From assembly GCA_016794505.1 (NCBI GenBank), contig JAEUJZ010000014.1, positions 62,001 through 126,000 of the forward strand: a stretch of 64,000 nucleotides of DNA, given 5' to 3'. The notes beneath the pieces were generated by a model. That model was given only the letters and a program-made list of their open reading frames with translations. It did not search any database and was not told the DNA's origin. The position numbers and the translations under genes were made by a program. This document shows positions 36,538 to 44,102 of this stretch, piece by piece. Within the stretch, counting starts at the first letter, position 1, and every line of letters starts with the position of its first letter. This DNA is from Myxococcales bacterium (GTDB lineage: Bacteria; Myxococcota_A; Polyangia; Palsa-1104; JAEUJZ01).

Positions 36538-37089
36538 TTACTGAGGCTGTGAACCTGCAAGGGAAACGCTTCGGCGCGGTTCTCGACGGTGGTTTGTTTC
36601 CTGATGAACGATGCCCGCTTCGTGCAAGGCCCCAAGGCCTGCGCACAGACGGGCGCCGATCTCGCAGACCACCGACTGCGGCAAGAGCGCCGACGACGGC
36701 ACACCCACCGGCCCCAGCGCGGTGAGCGGCTGGCCTTCGATGAATTCCATGGTCAGAAACAGCTCGCCTTCGTGCCGCCCGATGTCATAGGTGCGCGCGA
36801 CGTTGGGATGCGAGACGCGTCGTGCCAGCCGCACTTCATTGCGAAAGCGCGAAAACGCGTTGGGCTGCGCAAGCTGCTCGGGGCGCAAGATCTTGATCGC
36901 GACGATCTCCTCCAGCTCGATGTCGCGAGCGCGATACACCGAGCCATAGGCCCCCGCGCCGACCAGACTCAGCAGCTCATAGCGCCCGCCATAGCGCACG
37001 GTCTCGGTCTCGATCAGGTCGTTCTCTGAGAGCTCGATCTCTGAATCGGCAAGCCTGCTGTCCGGGTCGACGGAGATCTCACGGACCAT
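36538..37089 (-). CDS. N-terminal part of a split Ser/Thr kinase gene (N-lobe)
   Basis: The frame is 183 codons. Residues 1-163 are a good kinase N-lobe: glycine loop GAGAYGSVYRARD, Lys66 in VAIKIL, MEFIEGQPL hinge, and helix E ending LHEAGIVHQ at the edge of the catalytic loop. Then the sequence leaves the kinase and 20 unrelated residues lead to a stop. The break coincides with the right copy of the 12-base repeat (36599-36610). The continuing half is at 27341-29433. As it stands the product lacks the catalytic Asp, DFG and the whole C-lobe. Confidence 0.85.
   Translation of the reverse strand: MVREISVDPDSRLADSEIELSENDLIETETVRYGGRYELLSLVGAGAYGSVYRARDIELEEIVAIKILRPEQLAQPNAFSRFRNEVRLARRVSHPNVARTYDIGRHEGELFLTMEFIEGQPLTALGPVGVPSSALLPQSVVCEIGARLCAGLGALHEAGIVHQETNHRREPRRSVSLAGSQPQ
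36599..36610. repeat. Right 12-bp direct repeat (attR-like)
   Basis: TCCTGATGAACG, identical to 29422-29433. Reading on the minus strand, the sequence before it encodes the kinase helix E, and the sequence after it belongs to the insert. Confidence 0.85.
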
Positions 37090-37220
37090 AGCCTATGGTA
37101 GCGCGCCCAGGTCGGCGATGGATCGGCGACGCAAGCGCGGACCGAGTAGCGCCGCAGCGAACGCGTCTTCCGTCGCTGTGTAGCGCAGAAGCGCAGCATC
37201 CACGCCGGGCCACGTCGAGC

Positions 37221-38534
37221 TTAGCTGCTCGCGCGCAGGCGACGCCGGACGAGCCACGTCAGAAGCAGAAGCGCCGACAGAGGGCCCAAGAGGCCAGCCG
37301 GACTGTCGCTGCTCACCTTGCACTGACAGCCGCCGGTCTGATCAAAGCCAGGAGGCCGCGGCGCCATGCACATGCCGGTGAAGTCCACGCACTCGGTGCC
37401 TTCCGGGCAGGTCGTGTACGAGCAGGGATTGTCGACGCACTTGCCCTCGATACAGCCCTGGCCACCGTGACACAAAAGAGCGTCGCAGCGCGGGTCGGGC
37501 TGGCACGCGCCATTTAGGCACTGCTGTCCCGATGGGCACGGGCCGCCGCAGGGATCGGGCACGCACAGCCCGTTTTCGCAGCGGCTCTTCAGCGGGCACG
37601 GAGACTTGCAAGTGCCCACGCACGATGCGCCCTGCGCAGTGAACAAGCAGGCTTGACCATTTGGGCACTGCTGGCTGGTGCAAGGGTTTGCCTTGCAGGC
37701 GTCTTGCAGGCAGACCTCTCCCGTCGGACACGGCGTGCCATAGCAGCCGTCTTCGCACAGCACCCCAGCGCCCGCATCGCCCACCACCAGCGTCCGCAAG
37801 ATCGTGTTCAAAACCGTGTTCAGCGAGGCCGCATCCGTCGCTTCATAAAACTTGTTCGTCCCTTGCTTGGGCAGGCCACCCGCCACGGCCATGCGGTTCA
37901 GCGCATCACGGTCGCTCGCGGGCAGGTTGCCAAAGCCCACGACGATGGTCTTGACCGGCGGGCTTTGGGCGATGGCTGCACCGATCGCGTTGATCGTCGC
38001 TTGCACCGGATCGACGCCACAGCAAGCCGCGTCGGGCACGCCATCGGTCAAAAGCAAAATGTAGTGCGGACGCTGCGGATCTTTAAAAGCCATCTCGTCC
38101 GCTAGCTTGCTGATCGCGGTACACATCGGCGTCGTTCCGGCCTTAAACGGGTACTCGATCATCGCGTTGTTGATCTCGGTCTTGTTGCTGGACCCAAGCG
38201 GCACGCGAAAGGTCTCGTACGGCACGCAGCTGCCGTCGTACCGAGGGAAGTTGGTGTACGCAAGCGGCAGGCGACCGTTTAGGTTGTTGTTGAGAGTCGT
38301 CAGAGTAGCCGTCGCGATCGCCCACTTGGTCTTGCTGCGATCGCTTTCCAGCATGCCCTGCGGGTTATCGTTCATGGACGCGGACTGATCGAGAAGGATG
38401 GCCAGGTTCGGGCAGCGTGGAACCACCGCGAGCGCGGAATCAACCCACGCCATGCAGAGCAGACCCACGATCCACGGCACAAGACGCAGCCCTCGCTTGT
38501 GCGACGAAACATGCGATTGCCAAGAACCCACCAT
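37221..38534 (-). CDS. VWA-domain surface protein with Cys-rich repeats and MYXO-CTERM-like tail
   Basis: A 437-residue exported protein. Signal segment near residues 18-36, then a von Willebrand A domain with the MIDAS start DQSASMND and LLLTDGVPD, to about residue 255. A Cys-rich region of short EGF/TIL-like repeats follows (CPTGEVCLQDACKANPC and similar). The end reads GGCQCKVSSDS, a hydrophobic helix and RRRLRASS, the pattern of MYXO-CTERM sorting tails that are processed at the Cys for surface display. The ribosome site GGAGGT lies four bases before the ATG. It is divergent from the next gene with 22 bases between starts. Confidence 0.85.
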   Translation of the reverse strand: MVGSWQSHVSSHKRGLRLVPWIVGLLCMAWVDSALAVVPRCPNLAILLDQSASMNDNPQGMLESDRSKTKWAIATATLTTLNNNLNGRLPLAYTNFPRYDGSCVPYETFRVPLGSSNKTEINNAMIEYPFKAGTTPMCTAISKLADEMAFKDPQRPHYILLLTDGVPDAACCGVDPVQATINAIGAAIAQSPPVKTIVVGFGNLPASDRDALNRMAVAGGLPKQGTNKFYEATDAASLNTVLNTILRTLVVGDAGAGVLCEDGCYGTPCPTGEVCLQDACKANPCTSQQCPNGQACLFTAQGASCVGTCKSPCPLKSRCENGLCVPDPCGGPCPSGQQCLNGACQPDPRCDALLCHGGQGCIEGKCVDNPCSYTTCPEGTECVDFTGMCMAPRPPGFDQTGGCQCKVSSDSPAGLLGPLSALLLLTWLVRRRLRASS

Positions 38535-38556
38535 AGTGACCTCCGAGGAGTTGAAA
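38535..38556. promoter_or_regulatory. Very short divergent leader with back-to-back ribosome sites
   Basis: Only 22 bases separate the ATG at 38534 (minus) from the ATG at 38557 (plus). GAGGAG (38545-38550) serves the plus gene, and on the minus strand GGAGGT (38539-38544) serves the other. No room remains for promoters, so each must lie inside the opposite coding region, or one start is misplaced. Confidence 0.6.
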
Positions 38557-39168
38557 ATGACCCTAGCTTTTCATCTTAAAGAAAGATGCTCGCGTCGATG
38601 GTCCCGTCTTGTGGATGGTCTGCGCGCAGCCTGGCCAGCGACTGTTCTTTGCGCGGCGCTCGCAACCTCTGGCTGCACGGGGGCAAGCAGCCTCAAGCTA
38701 GAGCTCGGCACGCTGGACCCCGCGGATCCCATGGCCTTTCGCTTTCTCGATCTGAAAGACGACATGCAGGTGCAGCTAGCTGGCGGCGCACAGGGCGGCT
38801 TTCACATCTGGACGCTGTACCGCGTGATCGGCAATACCGTCGATCGACGTGTGCGCGTGCGGCGCTTCATCGATCGCTTGGGACCGGGGGGCAAGCGCGA
38901 TCGCATCTTGACCGGCGAAGGCAGCGAGCACATCCCAGCCGAGTCGCCGTGGGAGCTTCTAACCCCCATCCCCAGCTTCGTCTGCCCCACCCCGATCAAC
39001 GTGAATGCGCTGGATGCGCCGCTTGAGCTGAAAGTGCAGTTTGAAGACAGCGCCGATGCCAGCGTGCGCTTGGCGGAAGCAACGGTGCGCGTGACCGCGA
39101 TCTGCCCGCCCGCCGCAGTCGATGCCATGCAGCACGAATTCTGCATGAGCATCTGCGTCGGCAAGTAA
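38557..39168 (+). CDS. Hypothetical lipoprotein
   Basis: A 203-residue predicted lipoprotein. The start at 38557 is set by GAGGAG six bases upstream. A charged N-terminus is followed by a hydrophobic stretch and lipobox-like LATSGC at about residue 39. The mature region is beta-rich (MQVQLAGGAQGGFHIWTLYR, then RVRVRRFIDRLG) and ends with several Cys (ICPPAAVDAMQHEFCMSICVGK). It resembles an Ig-like or adhesin domain but no family is recognised. It pairs divergently with the VWA surface protein. Confidence 0.65.
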   Translation: MTLAFHLKERCSRRWSRLVDGLRAAWPATVLCAALATSGCTGASSLKLELGTLDPADPMAFRFLDLKDDMQVQLAGGAQGGFHIWTLYRVIGNTVDRRVRVRRFIDRLGPGGKRDRILTGEGSEHIPAESPWELLTPIPSFVCPTPINVNALDAPLELKVQFEDSADASVRLAEATVRVTAICPPAAVDAMQHEFCMSICVGK

Positions 39169-39203
39169 GCAAGCGCGGCGATCGGCGCTAGGCCACGTCG
39201 GCA

Positions 39204-39222
39204 GCAAATGCAAGTCATTTGC
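39204..39222. repeat. Dyad: first of two ATGCAA-type inverted repeats
   Basis: GCAAATG (39204-39210) pairs with CATTTGC (39216-39222) around a 5-base loop. A GTAC...GTAC element with a GCCGGC centre follows, and then the terminator-like dyad. The two ATGCAA dyads share the core ATGCAAGTC. Confidence 0.55.
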
Positions 39223-39240
39223 ATGTACTGCCGGCGTACT

Positions 39241-39263
39241 AAGATGCAAGTCCATTGCATCTT
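39241..39263. terminator. Probable bidirectional Rho-independent terminator
   Basis: AAGATGCAA (39241-39249) pairs with TTGCATCTT (39255-39263) around GTCCA, giving a 9-base stem with T or A runs on each side. It lies between the convergent ends of the lipoprotein gene (39168, plus) and the gene ending at 39334 (minus). Confidence 0.6.
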
Positions 39264-39333
39264 TTGCTGGCCGCCCGTTGCTTGCACGGTGCGTGAAAAG
39301 AAGTCGTCGACCGGCGGGCGGGAAGAAGCGCGC

Positions 39334-40332
39334 TTAGCGGTCCGCCGAGCCGGGATCGGCTTTGTGAAGACGGATGGGAATCGGCTTCAGATCGACGCGA
39401 CAGGTGCTGCCGCCGTGCTTGGGAATCGTCGAGGATAGGTGATAGCGCAGCCCAAACACCGAGCAGATGCCCGCCTGAAACTGACCAAAGATGCCGCAGT
39501 GACCGGGCTGCCAGCCGGGGCGGCTGTACCACGGGCAGGCCGTGCCTTCGAGGTATCCGCTGCGCTGGTCCGCATCGGTGTGACCCCAGTGCTCGGGGTT
39601 TACGCGAAAGACGTACTCGCTCATGCGCAGGATCTCGATGGCGGCGGCAGCGGGATCCGCGGGCTTAGCCGGCACACCAAAATAGCGACGGGCGTATTCG
39701 CCATAGCGCGCCCCGGATGCAAAGCAGATGTCGCCCAAGATCTTGCGCGCGTGCGGCAGGTGCGCGGGCAGCGACTCGGTCAGCACGATCAAAAGCTCGC
39801 CCAGGTGCGTCGTCACTTCCCGCCAGCGAGCCTCAGGCGAAAGCGGCCACAGCAAGCGCTCGGCATGCAGCCACTCGGCCAGGCTGCGCGGTGGGCCCCC
39901 GACGGCGGAAAAGATCCAGTCTGACTTGTGGCGACCCGCTGTCGGTCGGTGCAGCAGGTACAGCGCAGCCATCACCAGCGCTAGCTCGCGCGGGGGCGCT
40001 GACTCGGGATGCGGGCTGCGCGCGGGAAGCTGCGGCAGGTGGCGCGCTAGCTCATCATAGCGACGTTCGAACATGCGACGGGACAGCGTCGCCAAGATGG
40101 GCTCGCAGGCCTCGCCCAGGTGAGACCGAAGCTGAAAGCGCAGCGTGGCAAACCAGTCGCGCATGCCGGCTGCAGCCAAGAAAAAGCGCGCCATGGCGGG
40201 GATCTGCTCGCGACGATAGACCTCGCGCAGAAGCCGCGGGGCTAGCGAGTGGAACAGCCGCACCAACCGCGCCTGGGACCGCGAGTCGGCCGCAGGACCC
40301 GAACCTGAAAACGAGCGCTCAGCGTTCTCCAC
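39334..40332 (-). CDS. Hypothetical protein of the Sir2 operon
   Basis: A 332-residue, mainly helical protein starting with GTG and overlapping the end of the sir2 gene by 14 bases. The N-terminal 130 residues are Arg/Leu-rich helices. The C-terminal 120 residues contain conserved-looking aromatic and Cys positions (YVFRVNPEHWGH, TACPWYSRPGW, CGIFGQFQAGICSVFG) that recall small-molecule-binding V4R or ATC-hydrolase-like modules. I hold that comparison weakly. No signal peptide. It is the third gene of a compact minus-strand operon. Confidence 0.6.
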   Translation of the reverse strand: MENAERSFSGSGPAADSRSQARLVRLFHSLAPRLLREVYRREQIPAMARFFLAAAGMRDWFATLRFQLRSHLGEACEPILATLSRRMFERRYDELARHLPQLPARSPHPESAPPRELALVMAALYLLHRPTAGRHKSDWIFSAVGGPPRSLAEWLHAERLLWPLSPEARWREVTTHLGELLIVLTESLPAHLPHARKILGDICFASGARYGEYARRYFGVPAKPADPAAAAIEILRMSEYVFRVNPEHWGHTDADQRSGYLEGTACPWYSRPGWQPGHCGIFGQFQAGICSVFGLRYHLSSTIPKHGGSTCRVDLKPIPIRLHKADPGSADR

Positions 40333-41227
40333 GCAGTGTTTCTAACACAGCATCCAGGGCGCTGAGCGCCGCGCGTGCGCCGCTTGCCAAACTCAGAGCA
40401 TTTCCATCGCTGGGAACCTCGGGTTCGCGCGGGTTTACGCGCAGCAAGCAGGCCTCGCGCACGTACATGACCTGCTCGCCAAACAGCCGCACTGTGGGAA
40501 TGCCCAGGCCAGCCCCCAGCTCGACGATGACCAGCTTTTTCTGCGGCATGCGAGCCAGCCAGCCGCGCATGCGATCCGAGCGCTGGGCGTAGCGATCGGT
40601 CAGCCACATTCCATCGTTGAACATCAGGATGTTGGGACGCGCCAGGCCACCGCAGTCGGGGCAGATCGGCAGCGGACCGCTGGCCAGAAAGCTTCCGGGA
40701 TCGATCGGCACGACATCGTCCGTCCCCGGCACGGGCTTGGGGGCAGCAAAGATGCGCGGCTGACACAGCGCATGGCACTGCAGGTACTCGATGCTGCCAT
40801 GCACTTCGACAACGCGATCGTCGGCAAAGCCGGCGCGCTGAAACTGGCCATCGACGTTCGACGTAAAGACATAGGCGCCGCGCGGCATGCGCTCGGCCCA
40901 GCGCCGAAGGATCGAAAAGCCCTCGTGCGGCTGCGTCTTGCGATACAGGTTCAGACGGTGGCCATAAAAGCCCCAGGCCAGCTTCGGATCGCGGTCAAAC
41001 CAGGTGGGATTGGCGAGCTCTGCAAAGCGCAGCCCCCGCTTTTCGTACGCCGGATACGCGCGCCAAAAGCCGCGGTCGCCGCGAAAGTCCGGCAAGCCGG
41101 AATCGACCCCCATGCCAGCCCCGGCCGTGATCAAAAGAGCCTCGCTGTCGGCGATGGCGCGTGCTGCCTTTTCGACGACGTGCGGATCAAGCGCGGCCGG
41201 CGCGCCGGCTTCCGTCGGGCTGGACAT
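40319..41227 (-). CDS. Sir2-family NAD-dependent deacetylase or ADP-ribosyltransferase
   Basis: A 302-residue sirtuin. The NAD-binding motif GAGMGVDSGLPDFRG, TSNVDGQ, and the catalytic VHGS are all present, with CQPRI and CPDC.G at the small domain, where four Cys would bind zinc (CHALC and CPDC). Sirtuins remove acyl groups from lysine using NAD. The sequence is divergent in the small domain (QCHALCQPRIF). It starts directly after the stop of the upstream small gene (TAA then ATG), so expression is coupled to it. Confidence 0.88.
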   Translation of the reverse strand: MSSPTEAGAPAALDPHVVEKAARAIADSEALLITAGAGMGVDSGLPDFRGDRGFWRAYPAYEKRGLRFAELANPTWFDRDPKLAWGFYGHRLNLYRKTQPHEGFSILRRWAERMPRGAYVFTSNVDGQFQRAGFADDRVVEVHGSIEYLQCHALCQPRIFAAPKPVPGTDDVVPIDPGSFLASGPLPICPDCGGLARPNILMFNDGMWLTDRYAQRSDRMRGWLARMPQKKLVIVELGAGLGIPTVRLFGEQVMYVREACLLRVNPREPEVPSDGNALSLASGARAALSALDAVLETLRGER

Positions 41228-41665
41228 TTAGTTCACGTAGCCTCCACTGCCCCGGTGGGCAGCCAGCGCAAGCTCGGCGAGATCGTGGGCTGGGCCGGGA
41301 TCGTCGTCGAGCAGGTTGCTTGCCCCGTTCTCAAGGGCTTCGTCGGCTAGCTCAAGCCCTTGGCGGGTCAGCAGAAAATGCACGCGCCCTTCGCCCTGCG
41401 GCGTGCTGATCTCGGCTTCAAACGCCGGGCCGGTGACGCTGCCCAGCGCCATGTCTCGCTGCAGGCGAATCACCTTGCCGTTTAGCAAGTCTCCGGTCAG
41501 GCGCTCGATGTTTTCCTGCCGCTTGTGCAGACGGTACGCCGCTTGAAAAAGCCGCATCGTAACCTCGGGACGCAGGGGAAGATTGCTGGCCAACACGGCG
41601 ATCAGCAGCCAATAAGGAACCGGATCCGCGCCACCTGGCGCTCTCGGCGGAGACGTACCGCTCAT
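41228..41665 (-). CDS. Hypothetical protein, first gene of the Sir2 operon
   Basis: A 145-residue protein; the start at 41665 avoids an Arg-rich upstream stretch that overlaps the divergent EF-G leader. One moderately hydrophobic segment (PVPYWLLIAVLASNLPLRP) is followed by a helix-rich domain (MRLFQAAYRLHKRQENIERL) and an acidic C-terminus. No recognised motif. Its stop abuts the sir2 start without a spacer. Function unknown. Confidence 0.6.
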   Translation of the reverse strand: MSGTSPPRAPGGADPVPYWLLIAVLASNLPLRPEVTMRLFQAAYRLHKRQENIERLTGDLLNGKVIRLQRDMALGSVTGPAFEAEISTPQGEGRVHFLLTRQGLELADEALENGASNLLDDDPGPAHDLAELALAAHRGSGGYVN

Positions 41666-41867
41666 GAACCGCAGAGTAGCCGAAAGCGACCGCGGTCGAA
41701 ACACCTTGCGCAGCCGCGGCGCAGCCCGACCCAAGGCTCGCAATTTTCTCGGTGTACAAAAGAGCCTTTGCCGTATCATCAGCCGCTCTTGGCGGCATGA
41801 GGTCCGTCGCAGAAAAACACCTCACCGCCTGAAGAAACGACGGAAGGTTCTTTCGGAGGTCTGTTGG

Positions 41868-43952
41868 ATGCGCAACTACAGCGAAGCAGAGATTCGGGAC
41901 GTTGTACTGATCGGTCATGGTGGCGCGGGGAAGACTTCGCTGGCAGAGGCCGTCTTTTTTGACACCAAGGCGGTGACGCGCCTGGGCCGCGTCGACGATG
42001 AGACCTCAAACCTCGATGTCGAGCCGGAAGAAAAGAAGCGCAAGGGCACCATCAACCCGCACTGCGCGACGGTCGAGTGGGCCAAGACCAAGATCAACTT
42101 CATCGACACCAGCGGTCAAGGCGACTTCATCGTCGACACCATGACCGCGATCGGTGCGGGAGACTGCGCGCTGTGCGTGGTCTCAGCGTCGGACGGCGTG
42201 CAGGTCTATACCGAAAAGACCTGGGAAGAAGCGAACCGCCTGGCGATGCCAGCGATGTTCTTCATCAACAAGATGGATCGCGAGCGCGCCGACTTTGCCC
42301 ACGCGCTAGAGGGCGTGCAAAAGACGCTGTCAGACAAGGCGGTGCCCATCGTCCTGCCCATCGGGGCCGAGTCCAAGTTCGAAGGCGTGATCGATCTGGT
42401 GTCGCAGAAAGCCCATCGCTTTTCGGAAGACGGGCGCGAGGTCACGGTCGAGGCCATTCCCGCCAACCTGCAAGCGGCGACGCACAGCGCTCGCGAGAAG
42501 CTGATCGAAGCAGTGGCGGCATCGGACGACGATCTGATGGCCAAGTTCTTCGACGCCGGCACGCTGACCGATAGCGAGCTAGCCGACGGTCTGCGCAGAG
42601 CGGTGGCGACACGGCAGGTCTATCCCGTGGTCTGCGGCTCGGCCGCGAGCAACCGCGGCGTGCAGACGCTTCTGGATGCCATCGTGCAGCTTTTGCCGAC
42701 CGCTTCAGCCGGTCGCAGCCGCACCGGCAAGGGCAAGGGCGATGCCGATGTGCAGCGCAGCCCCAAGTCGAGCGAGCCGTTTTCGGCCTATGTCTTCAAA
42801 ATGATCCCGTCGGAAGTCGGCCGCATGGCCATGGTGCGCGTGGTCTCGGGCACGCTGACCGCCGACAGCAACATCTTCAACTCGACGCACGACAAGGGCG
42901 AGCGCATCGGTCAGCTGTACCTGTTTGCGCCCGGCAAGCGCGCATCGGTCAACGAAGCGCATCCCGGCGACATCGTCGGCCTGGCCAAGCTGAAGGCGAC
43001 GCGCATCGGCGATACGCTGTGCGACGAAAAAGATCCGGTGCGCTTTCCGCTGCCGCACGTGCCGGCTCCGGTGGTGCGCTATGCCCTGCTTTCCAAGGGC
43101 AAGACCGACGAAGCCAAGCTGGCGCAGAAGCTGAACGACGTCAAAGAAGAAGATCTGTCGCTAAAGATCGAATACGACGCCGCCACCAAAGAGACGATCA
43201 TCGGTGGCTGTGGTCCCGTACACATCGAAGTCACGCTGGAAAAGCTGCGTCGCGCCAGCGTCGAAGTCGAGCTTGCTCCGCCGCGCATTCCGTACCTAGA
43301 GACGATCCGCGGGCGAGCCAAGAACGTCGAAGGCAAGCACAAGAAGCAGACGGGCGGCAAAGGTCAGTTTGGCGTCGTGTACCTCGATCTAGAGCCAGCC
43401 CCGCGCGGATCGGGTTTGATTTTTGAAGACGCGATTGTCGGCGGCTCTGTGCCGCGGCAGTTCATTCCCGCCGTCGAAAAAGGCATCAAAGAGCGCATGT
43501 CGCGCGGCGGCCTTGCCGGGTATCAGTGTACCGACGTGAAGGTGCGGCTGTTCGATGGCAAGTACCACGATGTCGACAGCGATTCGCGCAGCTTTGAAAT
43601 GGCTGGCAGCAAGGGCTTCTTGACCGCATTCAAGCAAGCACACCCGGTCATCTTGGAGCCGCACATGAAGATCGAAGTGGTCTGTCCCGAAGATCACATG
43701 GGTCAGATCATCGGCGACTTGAACAACCGACGCGCCAAGATCGCCGGCATGGAAGCACGCGGCAAGATGCAGGTCATCAAGGCCTCGATACCGATGTCCG
43801 AGACGCTCGACTACTCTGCGTTTCTGCGCTCGGCGACTGGTGGACGCGGCGCGTTTGCGCTGGAAGCGTCGCACTACGAAGAGATGCCGGCGCATCTGGC
43901 CGACAAGGTCATCGCCTCCGCCAAAAAGACGCACGACGAAGACGAAGAGTAG
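41868..43952 (+). CDS. EF-G-like translational GTPase with altered G3 motif
   Basis: A 694-residue protein with the five-domain plan of EF-G. The start at 41868 follows GGAGG, eight bases upstream. G1 is GHGGAGKT, the switch-I region KRKGTI, G3 reads DTSGQGDF and G4 NKMD. Canonical EF-G has DTPGHVDF, so the catalytic His is replaced by Gln. Domain IV and V segments are present (QTGGKGQFGVVYLDL, then GDLNNRRAKIAGMEARG). This fits the EF-G-like paralogs rather than the main translocase. Their role is uncertain: ribosome recycling or stress translation has been proposed for relatives. Confidence 0.9.
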   Translation: MRNYSEAEIRDVVLIGHGGAGKTSLAEAVFFDTKAVTRLGRVDDETSNLDVEPEEKKRKGTINPHCATVEWAKTKINFIDTSGQGDFIVDTMTAIGAGDCALCVVSASDGVQVYTEKTWEEANRLAMPAMFFINKMDRERADFAHALEGVQKTLSDKAVPIVLPIGAESKFEGVIDLVSQKAHRFSEDGREVTVEAIPANLQAATHSAREKLIEAVAASDDDLMAKFFDAGTLTDSELADGLRRAVATRQVYPVVCGSAASNRGVQTLLDAIVQLLPTASAGRSRTGKGKGDADVQRSPKSSEPFSAYVFKMIPSEVGRMAMVRVVSGTLTADSNIFNSTHDKGERIGQLYLFAPGKRASVNEAHPGDIVGLAKLKATRIGDTLCDEKDPVRFPLPHVPAPVVRYALLSKGKTDEAKLAQKLNDVKEEDLSLKIEYDAATKETIIGGCGPVHIEVTLEKLRRASVEVELAPPRIPYLETIRGRAKNVEGKHKKQTGGKGQFGVVYLDLEPAPRGSGLIFEDAIVGGSVPRQFIPAVEKGIKERMSRGGLAGYQCTDVKVRLFDGKYHDVDSDSRSFEMAGSKGFLTAFKQAHPVILEPHMKIEVVCPEDHMGQIIGDLNNRRAKIAGMEARGKMQVIKASIPMSETLDYSAFLRSATGGRGAFALEASHYEEMPAHLADKVIASAKKTHDEDEE

Positions 43953-43958
43953 CGGGAC

Positions 43959-43980
43959 TCGCGCAGGGCACTCTGCGCGA
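43959..43980. terminator. Terminator-like hairpin after the EF-G-like gene
   Basis: TCGCGCAG (43959-43966) pairs perfectly with CTGCGCGA (43973-43980) around GGCACT, six bases after the stop codon. There is no T-tract, so termination would need Rho or the stem alone. Confidence 0.4.
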
Positions 43981-44102
43981 CGCGCCACCGCTGGTTCCCG
44001 GCCGCTTTGGCATCGGCTTCTTTTGCCTTCCGCCCCCCTTCGAGTGATCTTCCGCGACCCGCCGTCGATCTGTACGCCCTGGGATGGCGATATGATGAAG
44101 GC

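Larger units (their letters stand above)
29422..36610. mobile_element. 7.2-kb inserted segment splitting a kinase gene, flanked by 12-bp direct repeats
   Basis: TCCTGATGAACG occurs at 29422-29433 and again at 36599-36610. Removing one copy plus everything between them (7177 bp) joins two halves of one kinase gene in frame, at the codons for GIVHQ/DMKTDN. All cargo genes point opposite to the kinase. Visible cargo: SMR transporter, DUF1592, DUF1552, MopE/DUF5648 protein, a 106-residue protein and a cysteine hydrolase. I see no integrase, resolvase or transposase and no convincing terminal inverted repeats, so the class of element is open. It could be a defective integrative island, a target-duplicating transposition, or a large illegitimate insertion at microhomology. 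Confidence 0.8.

Noticed and set aside
29434..36598. CGAGAA near both inner ends as terminal inverted repeats
   Set aside because: The motif lies 20 bases in on the left and 13 on the right, and the surrounding bases do not match, so it is likely chance.
36168..36704. 178-codon minus-strand frame overlapping the kinase N-lobe
   Set aside because: Arg/Pro-rich shadow of the real kinase frame and of non-coding sequence.
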